Counted from the stretch's first letter, positions 37,963-50,599 are shown. The stretch: DNA of 64,000 nucleotides from Dolomedes plantarius (GCA_907164885.2 OU015500.1:55837659-55901658), one strand, 5' to 3'. Notes: a model not told the origin generated them from the sequence alone. Numbers and translations: made by a program.

Positions 37963-39466
37963 AGTAAGTGTGATGTTAAAAATACATTTTATAAAGATAA
38001 TAAAGGGACTACAGTTTTCTTTACATGAAGAAAATGTTTTAGAAAAACTTTAAAATTTAACTTTTCTTTAAGAATGCCTCCTAAGTAGATTTTTAATACG
38101 ATTACACCATTATACGTTCGCTTGTAATAATCATAATAATTTTTGTACATCATACATTTCTATCTATCACCGACGTAAGTTTTAAAACAACTTATTTATT
38201 AATATCACTAGTTCAAGAGAATTACCTACCCTTTTTTTTGTTTTGAATTTAAACTGGTAAATGATGTTTATCTTTTACTAATTCAAATCCGGAAAAATCT
38301 TTTTCATGAAAAAAAAAACCCGATAATATTGGATTTTAGTGGCTTTTTAATGAACTGGTATTAAGGCTACCCACATTAATTTAATACCCCAGAAAAAAAT
38401 TAAAATATTTATAATGACTGTGGTTAGGTTTAAATTTTTTTTAAAATTTGTCTTCTGGAAAACTATAATATGAAGTTTTCGTTCAGATAATCTCTATAGA
38501 ACAAATATTTGCACTCAATTTCGTTAGAATAATTTATCATATTTTTGATAATAATAAAGTATATAATAATGGTACAGAGAAAATATAGTATCAAGATGAC
38601 TTCATACATTTCAAAATCCTAAAATTAAAATATTTTTTAATTTTTTGGCTGAAATTGCTTTTTAACAATGTCTTTAGAGCAAATATTAGACAACTTTCAA
38701 CAAACTCATTACAAATGTTATTAATTTCTTTTTTTTTTTTTGAAGGAATGTCCAACGTTAATATCGAAGACTTCTTTCTCTAAGAAGAAACAGTTTTGAT
38801 ATATTTTTCAACGAAATATGTGGTCTATTTTATTCTTAGACCTTGGGATAAAGAGTAAAGATGTCTGATATAAAATGATAAAACAAATATTTCATTTGCT
38901 TGAAAGAAAAATCTTTTGCACTTGAAATAAGAAGTAATAAGATTCAGTATTTTTTCACAAAGATAATGCATTCTATTATGAAAATTACTTTTATTTTTGA
39001 AGTCAAAGAGAGCGAATTCCTTATTATTTGCATTAGAATTTTTTCGATGGGATATAGGTGGAAGGGAAAATTTCTTTCCTTAGCTACAAAAAAATTTTAA
39101 AAATACGTTACAGAAATGGAAGACTATTTTTTATGAGGACGTATTTCTACGAAGCTTTTTAATATCGTACATTTTTATGAAAGACTTTCGATCATTTTTT
39201 AAGCTTTGTAAGATTTCATTCTTTCTATCATACAACATTCAAAGGAATATAGTTTTTTGCTTTATAGATGTACGCATGTGATGTCTGTGCTGAAGACAAA
39301 TGTACTGGAAATGAAACGATACTTAAACACATGAAATATATGAGGAAGCTATTTCATGTTCTAGTTAATCTTTCTAGGTATTATTAATGTCCCGAGAGTT
39401 TGCTAAAAGGCATTTCTCTTCTAAGTAGGAACTATAGGGGTACCAAATTTTCAAGAACTACTTATA
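37963..39466. other. AT-rich intergenic sequence, no feature recognised
   Basis: No gene or repeat recognised. Confidence 0.5.
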
Positions 39467-41758
39467 CAGTAGGGTGGGTCGATTTTTACTTTTTTTTAAA
39501 ATCGAAATCGCCTGTGGTGGGGAAAAGCTGTGTATTGCTATCAATTGTTTGTAATTTTTTTTTTAATTTAAATATATTTAGACCACCGGCCGGCCCTTGA
39601 AGTTTTTCCAAAAACTTAAAAAAAAAGCATTTTTTATTTATTTTTTAATTTTTTTAGTACCAAAAATTTTAACCGCCTGTAGTGGAAATTGTTGCATAGC
39701 AAGACCCTTTGTTTGCGAATTTATTTTTTCAAATTAAAATATATTTAGGTCCCCCCGCCCGGCCCTTGAAGTTTCTCCAAAAACGTAAATAAAATAATTT
39801 TTTATTTATTTTTTAATTTTTTACGTACCAAAAATTTTAAACGCCTGCAGTGGGAATTGTTACATAGCAAGTCCCTTTGTTTGTGAAAACAATTATTTTG
39901 ATATTGTATCATATTTAAAGCCCCCGCTAGGTCAGCGAAATTTGTTTTGAATTTCCCCGATAGATGGTGTGATTGTACTGGGCGGTGTCATAAAAAAGTT
40001 TCATAAAAAAAGTTTCATAAAATAGTTTCATATAAAATTCATGAATATAAAGAAGTCTACTGGAAAAACGAGTGAAGCTGCAAAAATTAAATTAAGAAGG
40101 TTTCAAAATGATGCAAAATCTACACTGTTTGTTATCTCAAAATGTAAATGTCATGAATTTTCATTGTGCACATAAGAGAAGTCAAGAGAAGTGCCGGTTT
40201 TGGAACAAGAATTTTTGAAGGACCAGAGATCTTGGACGAAAATGTATATGTGGAATTTGGATGCTAAAATCACTAGGGTGCTAAAACTTAGTGGCAAGGA
40301 AAGCAATGGTTGATGAACGTGTGAATAAGCAAAAATCTAAAACTGAGATAAATAGCCAACCTCGACAATGTGAAAGTATTATGGATGGTAGCTCTGCTTC
40401 TAAAAGCGAAGATGATTTTCATTTTGATGGGGATTTTATGCAAGTTGCTACATCTTAAAAAGAAGTGAGCAGCTCCAAAAGTGTATGCAAAAATTTGGTT
40501 TCTCACTAAAAGTGAGCCTTATATAATCTTTGGAAAGTTATACAGTACTCAAGATATCTAAGCGATGAGCTGAAATTAGTAGAGGATCCTGTAATGCAAA
40601 TGAATGACTTTTTGGTCACCCAGAACACCTGCTGATTGCCATGATCAACGACAAATGATCCTATGTGAGGAAATTAGGCTTCAGAAGAATCATGAAGGTC
40701 CGAACATTTCCCAATGAAACAACTTGTGATTTTGTCATTCCACCACTCAAATTTCACGCAAACGACTGTGAAGAACTGATCAATTGGAAGAAATGTTCAC
40801 TTACAGAACCTCCACTGACTAAACATATACTCAGTGCAGAAACTGAGAAAAGGGCGGAAATAGGTGGCTTTATTGAAAGTAGGCTGTGGACTCTCCCATG
40901 CCGTACACAAGATGTCGAAAGGGCAGTCAAGATAGTCTCAGAGACATCGTCATCTGTCTGTGTAACAAAAAGTCGCGATGTCTTTATACATACAACATTG
41001 ACGTCTCGAAAGCTGATGCCAAACTTCGAAAATAATGCAAAATATAAAGTGTAAGATAGCTATTTCACAAAGCATGAAAAATGATGCGCCCATATTTGGT
41101 TTTTTTGAGGAAGGAATTCGAATGCAGCTACCTCCTCGTGGTGAATTCTGGGTTATTCTGCCATAATTTTGGAAAAATAAGCAAAGAGCTGTTTTAACCC
41201 TTTGACAGAGATGGGACATGGAGTTTAAAAATGACTTTAATTTTTAAAATATGTTTATGAAAAATTCTGCTTCTAAGGGTTAAAATATCAAAATTTCGCC
41301 GGTCTAGCGGGGGCTTTAAATTTCATACGATATCAAAATAATTTTTCTCACAAACAAAGGTCTTGCTATGCAACAATTTCCTGTACAGGCGGTTAAAATT
41401 TTTGATACGTAAAAAAAATTAAAAATAAATGTAAAATGCTTTTTTTACATTTTTGGAAAAACTTCAAGGACCGGGTGGAGGGCCTAAATATATTTTAATT
41501 TAAAAAAAAATCACAAAAAAGGGTCTTGCTATGCAAGAATTTCCATTATAGGCGGTTAAAATTTTTGATACGTAAAAAATTAAAAAATAAATAAAAAGTG
41601 CATTTTTTTTACATTTTTGAAGAAACTTCAAGGGCAGGGCGGGGGGGCCAATATATATTTCAATTTAAAAAAAAAAATTACAAACATTTCATAGCAATAC
41701 ACAGCTTATCCCACCACATGCTTTTTCGGTTTTTTAAAAAAAGTAAAAATTATACAGT
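39467..41758 (+). mobile_element. DNA transposon with terminal inverted repeats of about 470 bp
   Basis: The left arm is about 39467-39943 and the right arm about 41291-41758. They are reverse complements along their length. Matching landmarks include TTTTTACTTTTTTTTAAAA at the tip, GCTGTGTATTGCTAT, GGCCCTTGAAGTTT, and AAAGCCCCCGCTAG at the inner edge. Each arm contains a module of about 179 bp repeated roughly 2.6 times. The interior carries a decayed gene (next entry). The outermost bases differ between arms, so exact ends and target duplication are not fixed. I cannot assign the superfamily with confidence. Confidence 0.82.
40070..41175 (+). pseudogene. Decayed gene of the long-TIR transposon, putative transposase
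   Basis: The N-terminal piece reads SKCKCHEFSLC (a CxC...C cluster) and then, after a frame change, EVPVLEQEFLKDQRSWTKMY and WNLDAKITRVLKLSG. From about 40595 the reading is HPEHLLIAMINDK, stop, YVRKLGFRRIMKVRT, INWKKCSLTEPPLT, LPCRTQDVERAVKIVSETSS and RKLMPNF, with a stop at 41054. A final block, MQLPPRGEFWVI, lies near 41115-41150. A homologue sits at 61773-62325. I recall similar proteins as multi-copy uncharacterised arthropod genes of several hundred residues. Compared with those, a long middle part, probably the catalytic core, is missing here. Confidence 0.65.
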
Positions 41759-43064
41759 CTCTAATTTAAAACAAAAATACCATTCAGAGTTTCGTCAACA
41801 GTGAGCAATTCGGGCATATTTATGATATAGGTTCAGGTGTCATGAACCTGCCGTCACTGATGGATTCGGACTGCTATAAGATCTTAAACAGCGAGAACGA
41901 ACGTTAGAAAAACATACTGATAATTCCGATATGTGGTAGAACATGCCTGGTAGATGTTTTCTTTACATTTTATAGTTATTAAAAATATTTGTAAATTAAT
42001 AACTCAATTTATCAAGAACCCACTGCAGTTTTCTAAAGTTTCTACTCATAAATGCTACATAGGATTCGAAACACTTAAAAGTTTAAAAACTAAAGTTTGT
42101 CTCAGAAATTTTATGCTCCGCCCACATGTTCCTTCGGAATTGCATGCAGCATAATTTTGATTTCCTACAGTTTTCGTGTCGATAAACATAACATTGTTTT
42201 TTGGTTGTGCATTTCATCTCCTTGTGCAGTGCACCGTGCTTTATTCCTCAGCTGCAAGTATTTCAATCCACAATCTTCGGTTAAATGAACTGAAACAAAA
42301 ATACCTTTACTATGTACATAGCTATATAATATTAGTCCTGGGTATTAGAAGGAATATGCTGGAAATGTAAGAAAACTCAAGCCATATAAATGTGCTTACA
42401 GAAATATTTTATTAATATATTGCAAGGATTTATTTTTATGAATCTGGAGGAAAAATATCTGATCAGATTTTTTTCAGAAGAGTGTTTTTTTTTCCGATTT
42501 TGTTCTATTAAAATTTCCTGGTATTTTTTATGATAAAAAAATACAAAATTTTACACATTTGCCTAGAGGTCATTCTACGCGGCTTGTTGTATGGCTCTTC
42601 TCAATGAAGGATTGCTCAAATAAATCATCCTCCGTTTATTGCGCTTCTGATTCAGTATATGGATTTCATTAATTATTCCTGTAAATAGCTTTTGCCCATT
42701 TGTTATCATCTATGTAACTGAAAACGCGGGGCTTACATTTCTTCTGAACCATGCCCTCAACACGAGGATTTGGACTTGAAACAATGAGCAACAGGTACAA
42801 TTAAGGATCAAAAGCTTGGTTTTAAAAGCGCAAAATTATTCGAACAAAATGTAATCTTAAATAAATACCTCTTTGAAAGTTAATTTTTTTTAATTGTTTG
42901 TAACTTGCTATCTATATCTAAGTTAAATTTGAATGGCTCTTTCTCTAAAATATACCATTTAAAGTGTAAATACTGTATTGTTTGCTAAAATAACTTAAAA
43001 TACATTTTTTATTCAATGTATTTTTATATGAAATCAAACTACTTATATCATCAAATTTTGGACA
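41759..43064. other. AT-rich intergenic sequence, no feature recognised
   Basis: No gene or repeat recognised between the long-TIR transposon and the right arm of the inverted duplication. Confidence 0.5.
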
Positions 43065-43079
43065 TGAATGCCGTCATAA

Positions 43080-44860
43080 CGTGAGAGATATAAAATAAAT
43101 GAACTTCATTAAGTTCTTACGAATTCAGACAAATAGGTCGTACGTATCGAAATTTTACCGCCCTTAAAATGGCATGATTACTGTGAATGAAATCTTAATA
43201 AGCCTCACAGCTGGGTAGGCTGTTTTCAAGAAATTGAATGTCGATTGGGACAATAAATCAGAGATCCGTGTTTGTGCCAGAGACATTCATTTCTGAATAA
43301 TGCATCCCAGTACTTTGGATTAGGAGTTGTAACATTTAATTAGAATGAATTGAACTTATGAGGTTCAAAATGGTATGTGGTAATGAAAGTAAGTAATGAA
43401 CAGTCGATGTAGAAAAGCTTTAACATTCCTTTCCCACCGCATGTACTCGGGAAATATTCATAATGTAAAGTGATAAAATTAATGAAATTGAGGAATGCAG
43501 AAGTAAGAATGTTTTAATATTTGCTATGCAAACATAGTAATGTTATAGTCCAATTGTATTTTTGTATTATATTTATTGAAAATCGTTAACAAACATATGC
43601 CTTTATAATCAATTTCTATATCACTGATAAAAACAATACGCATTTATAAATCGGTTTTTCAGAAACAATTATACTAATGAATAAATTTACTACTCAGATA
43701 TTGACCATAAGGGTATCTGAAGTGTAATAATTAGTAGTTTTAAAGCCCTGTTAATCAGGATCACCGCTATCCATCTGTTCATTTTACTAGCAGTAAACTT
43801 AGACATAATCTTCTAAGTAATAGATATCTTAGGTCAGTCACTGTTCATTGACATCAAATTTATTTATCAGTTTCCAGTTGGATTTTATGTTCTTCATAAC
43901 GCGACAAAAATAAAATAAATTATCTTCATTAAGATCGTCTGAATTCAAACGAATGGGGGTGTACGTGTTGAAATTTTACCTCCCTAAAAATTGCATGATT
44001 TCTATAAATAAATTTTAATAAGACTCGCAGCTGGGTCGGCTGTTTTGAAGAAATTGAACGTTGATTTGACTATAAATCAGAGATCCGTGTCTGTGCCAGG
44101 GGCATTCATTTCTGTCTAACAAATCACGTACTATGGATTAGGAGTTCTAACACTTTATTACAATGAATTGAACTTATGAGGTTCAAAATGGTTTGTGGTA
44201 ATGAAAGTAAGTAATGAACAGTCGATGTAGAAAAGTGTTAACTTTTCTTTCAGATCACATCTACTCATAATATATAACTAATATATGCTTTCAGTAATGA
44301 AGGATTCTCCTTCATTACTCAAAGTCTTTTCAATATTTGCTACAACATATTGTAAAGACTTAAATCAAATTTGTCTCAAATACTTTTTCAATATTTGCTA
44401 TGCACATGTATAAATAGTAATGTTATTAGACAATTGCATTTTTTTATTTTATGTTTCGTTATATCCATGCACATGCATTTTAGATCCCTTTCTATAAAAT
44501 ATATTCCTTGAGAATCTCAGATAAAAAACAATACGCATTTTTAAATTCAGTTTTTCATAAATAATTCTACGAATGAATCAATTTCCTACCCAATTTCATT
44601 TGAAACAGACATTAACCATTATCCATCGATAGTTTTTGAAGTGTAATTAATAGTAGTTTTAAAGTCCTATTAATTAGGCTCAACATGATCTCTCTCTTCA
44701 TTTTTATAGCAGTCAAAGTTAGACTCAAACTTTAATTAATAGATTCCTTAGCTCAGACATTGCCCAAGCTTATAAAATTAATTGCATTTATATGTTACCA
44801 GCTAGGTATGTATTTTTCAGACTTTACATTTAGTTATTCACAGCTAACATGATCTATTTT
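43080..44860 (+). repeat. Tandem duplication, two units of about 0.8-0.9 kb
   Basis: Unit 1 starts near 43098 and unit 2 near 43918. Both contain CTTCATTAAG, ATTTTACC(G/T)CCCT, CAGCTGGGT(A/C)GGCTGTTTT, TTGAACTTATGAGGTTCAAA and AAGTAAGTAATGAACAGTCG. The later landmark AGTAGTTTTAAAG is offset by about 920 bp, because unit 2 has an extra segment. The left arm has only one equivalent, so this happened after or apart from the large duplication. Confidence 0.88.
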
Positions 44861-45019
44861 TAAAGTGTTACATTTCTGTAATTTCTAACTTTGATTTCCA
44901 TTTAACTTTAAACTATTAATAAAACTATACAATGCATGTTTTGTTTTATTCTTGCAACAAACTTTCTCTTTAGATAAAGTCTCTAATGTTATAAAATTTA
45001 GGGCATTAAGTTATAAATA

Positions 45020-45706
45020 CGAGGATTGTAAATAAATTAGTAGCAACGTAACCAAGAAAGTCGTAGAACATCAGGCATGCACAAACAGGATATCGGAGGA
45101 GTGAAGACGAGCTGTAGTCGATGTGTAGATTGCATAAAACCGTCCATCTAGTAGAAGGGGTAGTTGTTGCGTGACGTTGAAGTGGACAGTGTCGTTTATA
45201 CCTCTCTAAATCATGTTTACAAAAAGTGATCAGCGGTCGGGGATTAAAATCGAGGTTGCCCGTGGCTACAACACCATCTGCGCCCGGCTATACGGCGCAA
45301 ACGTAAACGATTATTGCGGGACAATCTCCCCATCAGATTGCATTACAATGCTCGTTGTCATGTTGCACGACATGTAAATGATCTTTTGCGACGGTAGCCT
45401 TGGGAGGTGTTGGAACATGCTCCGTACTCACCTGACATGAGTCCTTGTGACTACGACCTCTTTCCTAAGTTGAAAGATCCCCTTCGAGGCATTCGGTTTC
45501 CTGACTGTGATCCGAGCATTAAGGCGCTCCGTCGCTGACATCAACACACAACACCTTGTCAACGGTATCCTACAGCTTCCTGACATCTGGCAAAAGGTAC
45601 AAGACTTTTATGGTGATTATATTGAAGGAATGTAATTTAATTTTCCTTGTACGTTCATTAAAAATGTTTTACGAGTATGTTGCCATTACTTTATTTACAA
45701 CCCTGG
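45020..45706 (+). mobile_element. Internally deleted mariner transposon
   Basis: The left end CGAGGATTGTAAATAAATTA and the inverted right end CCAGGGTTGTAAATAAAGTA are imperfect inverted repeats flanked by TA (45018-45019, 45707-45708). The element is 687 bp, about half a normal mariner. It retains both ends of the transposase gene and lies within the right arm of the inverted duplication. Confidence 0.85.
45214..45634 (+). pseudogene. Mariner transposase remnant, N-terminus joined to catalytic C-terminus
   Basis: The start is MFTKSDQRSGIKIEVARGYN, which I recognise from arthropod mariners. After the deletion joint, another frame reads HHLRPAIRRKRKRLL, LHYNARCHVARHVNDLLRR, stop, PWEVLEHAPYSPDMSPCDYD and LFPKLKDPLRGIRF. 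The tail is QLPDIWQKVQDFYGDYIEGM with its stop at 45632-45634. Relatives have Asp in LHDNAR as the second catalytic residue; here it is Tyr. The Asp in SPCDYDLF, the third residue, remains. Most of the DNA-binding domain and first catalytic Asp are deleted. Confidence 0.88.
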
Positions 45707-47586
45707 TATAAGCATCGTTGAAAAGTACATTGAGAAGTTTGAGTTGGTCTCATAAAATTTAGAGTATTCAAAGAGCCTCTGAAAAAAAAATGTGTGCATG
45801 TTTATCCCATTCCATTCCAATATCAGTCTGCAAGTACTGAATAGCCCTTTTTCTTTCATGTAATTTGGATATTTTGAGAGTCCTAACTTCTGCAGAATAA
45901 AATTGAATTAGTCTGTAAACTGAATATGAACAAATTGGTGAAGAGAAAGCTATTTTTTAACGTAAAAGTCCGATTTCCATATTCTTCAATCCAGTTTAAA
46001 AGCGACCTTCCGTTATTAATTGTATGGAAAACTCGATATAAGAATACCTCAGCATTAGAACGCTGTTTGAGTTTTTGCTCCTGAAGCATCTGTGTATTCT
46101 ACGTAAAGTTATCTGGCGTACAAAAGTCCGTTGGGATATTAATTTATTAAAAACACTGGCTGTCTGAAAATTGATTTCCTTTTAAATTAATTCGCATGAA
46201 TCAGACCGTAAAACTACGTCCCCCATACAAAGTGAAGAGATAACATTTCATGAAAAATTTAGTGATTTTGAGACTCCAGTCTTTAACTGCACAGTTTTGA
46301 ATCGAGTTAGACATCGACCGAACTGTGAGCGAGCCAGTCTACTGCAGTAGGGTCTGCGGAATTGAATACCGTTGATATCGTATAAGTAATTTCGTAGTTG
46401 CCAATTAAATTTAGGTCCTAACTTTTCAGCTCTTATAGAGATGTTCCTCTAATAAACCAATAGACGTTAGACGTCCTGATATTCCACCCCTAAACTTGAC
46501 ACATTTTTACTGTAAGTCATTCACATATGTTCACTTGACATATTATCACTCCCTTATTAGCAAACATTTTTCTTAAGATAAAAGTTTAACTACGCAATGA
46601 TTTACTCCAGGTGAATACGCTGAATTCCAGTATACTTACATATCTAGCAGTATCTACTAATTTTTGAAAGGGATTTTGTTTTTGCTTTTTCTTGTCAAAT
46701 TTTATAACTTCCTGTACATTTCTGAAGGATTATGCTTAAGGTTTAGTCTAAAGTTCAATTTAGAAATTAGATGATTGGTAGAAATTAGAACATCAAAAAG
46801 TAGCTATTTTGAAATTGTGCTGTTTCTTGTGAAACTCTTAAATACATAATTTTATTACCATATAGGGAAGAGTATGATTTACCGAGTTTTGTAGTTTGAA
46901 GTCACTAAAGTTACGCAACTCCGTTTCCCCTTGCTTTTAAATCATTTTTGCAATAACATATGTAAATTCTACAATGGAATTATTTTCGCTATAACTCCTG
47001 GCAAATAATATCTCATACAACAGCTCACACGCCAATGCAAAAAGTTGTCCATATATGAAAAAAATTGACTAGCCAAGATTGTCTTCGTGCTCATTTCCAT
47101 GGTTTTCGATTGGCTGATTACCCTATTTCATGCCCTCCTGGATAAACTATTACAGATGCTCTCTTTGGCAAGCATTTTGCACTAGTTAGCATTACTGCAC
47201 TACTTGTTACTCGTAGTTCGATGGATATCTGCCAATAAACAGTCTTTTGAAAAATAAGAATATCCCTTACAAGAAATAAGACGTAAGTATTTTGTAATGT
47301 GTTTTAGGCTTCTATTCTTTAACATCGGTTTCGTGTCTGTATTTCGTATCGTTGTAAAGGGCCTGAAATTAATTTTTACTCTAAAAACTATCATTTTTTT
47401 AACATTTTAAAAGCTGTAAATATTTTAATTTTGCGTCAAAGAGCAAAATAAAAAGATTTAAATAGCATTAATAAATTGCTGATTCTATAGTCAGTTAATA
47501 ATGATCGTTCAACTTGAAACGTGTATAAGTGAGAGTCATTACAAAAAGTTATTTTTTCTTTTATTACGATTTTTAGTATCTATATA

Positions 47587-47773
47587 CAGTTGGTTCTCTG
47601 TTTAACGACTTTCAAGGGACCGGGAAAAATCGTCCTTAAGTAGAGATCGCCCTTAAACAGAATTTGTGAAAAAATAACATTTCCCATAACGTCCTAGAGG
47701 CCGGGACTGGGAAATATCGTCTTTAAATAGAGATCGTCGTTAAGTAGAGCGTCGTTAAACAGAGAACCAACTG
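47587..47773. mobile_element. pogo/Tigger-like MITE, 187 bp
   Basis: The ends are CAGTTGGTTCTCTGTTTAAC and its inverted match, GTTAAACAGAGAACCAACTG, flanked by TA (47585-47586, 47774-47775). The inside is mostly repeats of a motif like CGTC(C/T)TTAA(G/A)TAGAGATCG. The CAGT termini and TA targets fit the pogo group. There is no coding sequence. Confidence 0.9.
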
Positions 47774-47775
47774 TA

Positions 47776-48984
47776 TAACATTTTTTAATATAACTATAGA
47801 AACACTAAGAGGGGTGAAATGTTGTATGTCTACTATGTCTTATAGCAGTGATATAAGTCCATCAAACGGATAAGATTTAGAACATTTTTGAATTAAGTTA
47901 TCACCTAAATAATTCTGAGATGATTGCATTGATAACTTCCTGCTCAATAGTTTGTCGGGCAAAATTTTGGAACCAAACTATAAAAGTGCTTTGCGGAACG
48001 TATCAGAATTTTCAATATGTTTAAAATAAAAACAGAGAAGTTTGAAACATTAATCTTTCTTTCCTGATACATATCACACATTTTTAGTTTTAGAATAACT
48101 CAGTCTGATGAACGATCACGTCAAAGTCTATAAATTTTATTTTCAGCCAAATTTAATTTTCCGACAAAATTAAATTCGGTTCTAGCCTGAAAAATTTTTA
48201 ACCTTTTTTGACACAAAATTTTCTCTCTATCAGGAAGTGCACATGTGAGTCTCTTTTCTCCTCCATCATTTATTTTCTTTTCCGTCCTGTTTCGATGCAT
48301 CCTTCATTTCGAAAATTTCTATTTTGACTTCGATTTCAGGCTTTACTCAAAAAAAAAAAGTGCTTCATTTTTTCCTCTTTTACTTTTTGCTAGCAGCGAT
48401 TCAAAAATGTCTTTTTTTATAAAATGAAATCGCTTTGGCTCTGATAACCTCGTTGGCGTTGGATGCGTTCTATATCCTTTAGTAGTGTAATCTTAGTCCT
48501 GATATGCATGAGATTTTAATCCGATCGAAAATTGTTTTTGGGAACGTAAACATTTGTTAGAAATATATTAAAGGTGGAATTTGCTGATGAAAACTAGTGC
48601 AAAATATTTGTATTTTAACGAAGTTGACGCTAAAAGTGGAAATCAAAATCTCAATATCGAAAGGAATGATTCTTATCAATGGTTCCGAGTATTCTCATGC
48701 AATTTGGGGATATTTTATAGCACATTGTTCTAACATAAATTTTGGATAACGAAAAAAAAATTATGTATTTACAATGAAATTAAGGATATAATAATAATTA
48801 TTTTTCTATCGTTTTCATCTATATTTCTAACATTTTTTTAGGATGTAGCGCAATAATGCTAATAAATAATAATATTTTGAAAACAAGAATATATTATCCC
48901 TTCTACGGTAACTTTCTTTTACTTCCCATTAAATAAATCTAATTTATTGTAAGCAAATAATATTTTTAATTGTGAATGCTTTAA
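47776..48984. other. AT-rich intergenic sequence, no feature recognised
   Basis: No gene or repeat recognised. Confidence 0.5.
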
Positions 48985-49395
48985 AAAGTGTTTTTTTTTT
49001 GCACGCACGTCTGATTACTCATCACTTGTTTTGTAACTATTTTTTTTATTTCTTATTGAAAATACACAGCAAATTTTTTATAAGCAAATGAATATTTCTG
49101 CTGAGTGTGCTTGGAAACGGTTATTGCACAACAAGTTGAAAACATATTTGCTCATTATACTGTAAAAATCTTTGTATCGATATTCATCTGTTAAACTGCC
49201 TTTCCTCTATAAGTATTCTCTTTTTACTTATTTTGTATTTTTTGTAATTAATTTAGCATTTTAATTAGGGGTCTTTTAAACCCTTGTGCAAAAATCAATG
49301 AAAATATTTTTGCAAGTTGTTCCGATGAAACATTTTGTTAGTTAAGGAGATTTATCCTTTCTTTTAAAAAAATATTACCTGATGTGAATGAATAA
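48985..49395 (+). repeat. Unclassified interspersed repeat V, copy 3
   Basis: Aligns in inverted orientation with 26873-27320 and directly with the core of 27750-27934. Landmarks in order are TTTGCACGCACGTCTGATTA, GTGCTTGGAAACGGTTATTG, AAGTTGAAAACATATTTGCT and TTTGTAATTAATTTAGCATT. Confidence 0.8.
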
Positions 49396-49652
49396 ATACT
49401 GATGTGTATTAAAATGGAAATGAATTATTACCTGATGTGCTATTCTCATTGTTAGTGTTTGGAAACTGTTCTACCCAAATCAGGCGAGACCGGTGTTTAT
49501 AATTGTAGTGATCATACCTTAGTTCCAACGTTTCTCATTGCTATCTTTTTTTTTTGTAGATTTATTTTCAATACCTTCTCACCAAACATTTCGAATGTCT
49601 ATTTTTAAAATCATGTAGTTTTAATGGGAATAGTTAGAAAATATTTTTGGTA

Positions 49653-50255
49653 CACAGAGTGCGTCAGAATGGACTCCCACATATCTGAATGCCATTTGTA
49701 ATTTAGTGGTGGCGGAAGGGCGGCATGGGAGCTACGGTATATTTTTTTAAATTGTGAGTAGACACCATGAGTTGGTCCGGTGACTATTGTGATTTCGGTA
49801 TCGAGACGTTCTTTAAGAAAAATTATTCTGTAACAGAGAATCGGTGGTCACTTAGCCTCGCGCTCTGTGGAAATGAAGTCGGTAGTGATTGAAAAATTAC
49901 CCTGCGATGGGTTTCAAACGTGAGATGTCTGCATTACAAATAAACCATGTGGTCATACTCGGAATACTAGAACACTTGAAAATGTGCAAAGAGTCCGGAA
50001 GTTTGTTATTCATGAGGAAGTATCTTCCATTGCCTCAGAGATGTCCAAAAAAGTGACAGAAAACTTTAGAGAACAGCTTCGGCATTTCCTCAAAAACAAC
50101 GGACGCCACCCGAAGGATGTTATTTCCAAAACCTAGTGGAGAAAAAAAACTAGATTGTAAGTACTTTTCTAAAAATAAAGCTTTTTTTGTAAATCGCTTC
50201 GTTCGTTATTTTTTATTACCAGTAGAAATGTGAGAATTTGTTCTGCCGCACCCTG
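49653..50255 (+). mobile_element. Internally deleted mariner transposon
   Basis: The left end CACAGAGTGCGTCAGAATGG and the inverted right end CAGGGTGCGGCAGAACAAAT are imperfect inverted repeats flanked by TA (49651-49652, 50256-50257). It is about 600 bp, with only the first and last parts of a transposase gene inside. It belongs to a different mariner subfamily from the copies at 1906 and 45020. Confidence 0.85.
49767..50136 (+). pseudogene. Mariner transposase remnant, both gene ends kept
   Basis: The N-terminus reads MSWSGDYCDFGIETFFKKNY then SVTENRWSL. The C-terminus, in another frame, reads EMSKKVTENFREQLRHFLKN and NGRHPKDVISKT, with a stop at 50134-50136. Relatives that I recall begin with a similar W-S-G-E stretch and end GRHLxDVIFKT. 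The catalytic domain is absent. Confidence 0.82.
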
Positions 50256-50599
50256 TAGGATAAAGTTCCTTTAAATTTTTTTAAAACCACGACTTGGTGT
50301 GTCTTTTCCCCAAGTGAGGTGGGGTAGAAAAAAATTCTTTCAAATTTTTTGTAAGATTAACAGTAATGAAATTTTTCCATATTATAGCTAATAAATAAAT
50401 CTCGATTAAGTGAAATTTCATTATTGCTCTTCATCGATACATTTACTAATTATATTTGACATGCATGATCTTGAAAGTTTTATTATTACGGGAACGGTGG
50501 ACGTTATTTTTTTTACTTTTTATCATAGAGATATGACATTTTGTACATATATACATTTCACCATAAGTATTTTGACGAATTAAATTAATTCGCCCAATA

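Larger units (their letters stand above)
43065..47045 (-). repeat. Right arm of a large inverted duplication
   Basis: Reverse complement counterpart of 30465-34925. The order of shared blocks is preserved and inverted. This arm differs by an internal tandem duplication (about 43080-44860) and by a deleted mariner inserted at 45020-45706. No long open frame spans the arm, so the duplicated unit is either non-coding or an eroded large element. Confidence 0.85.
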
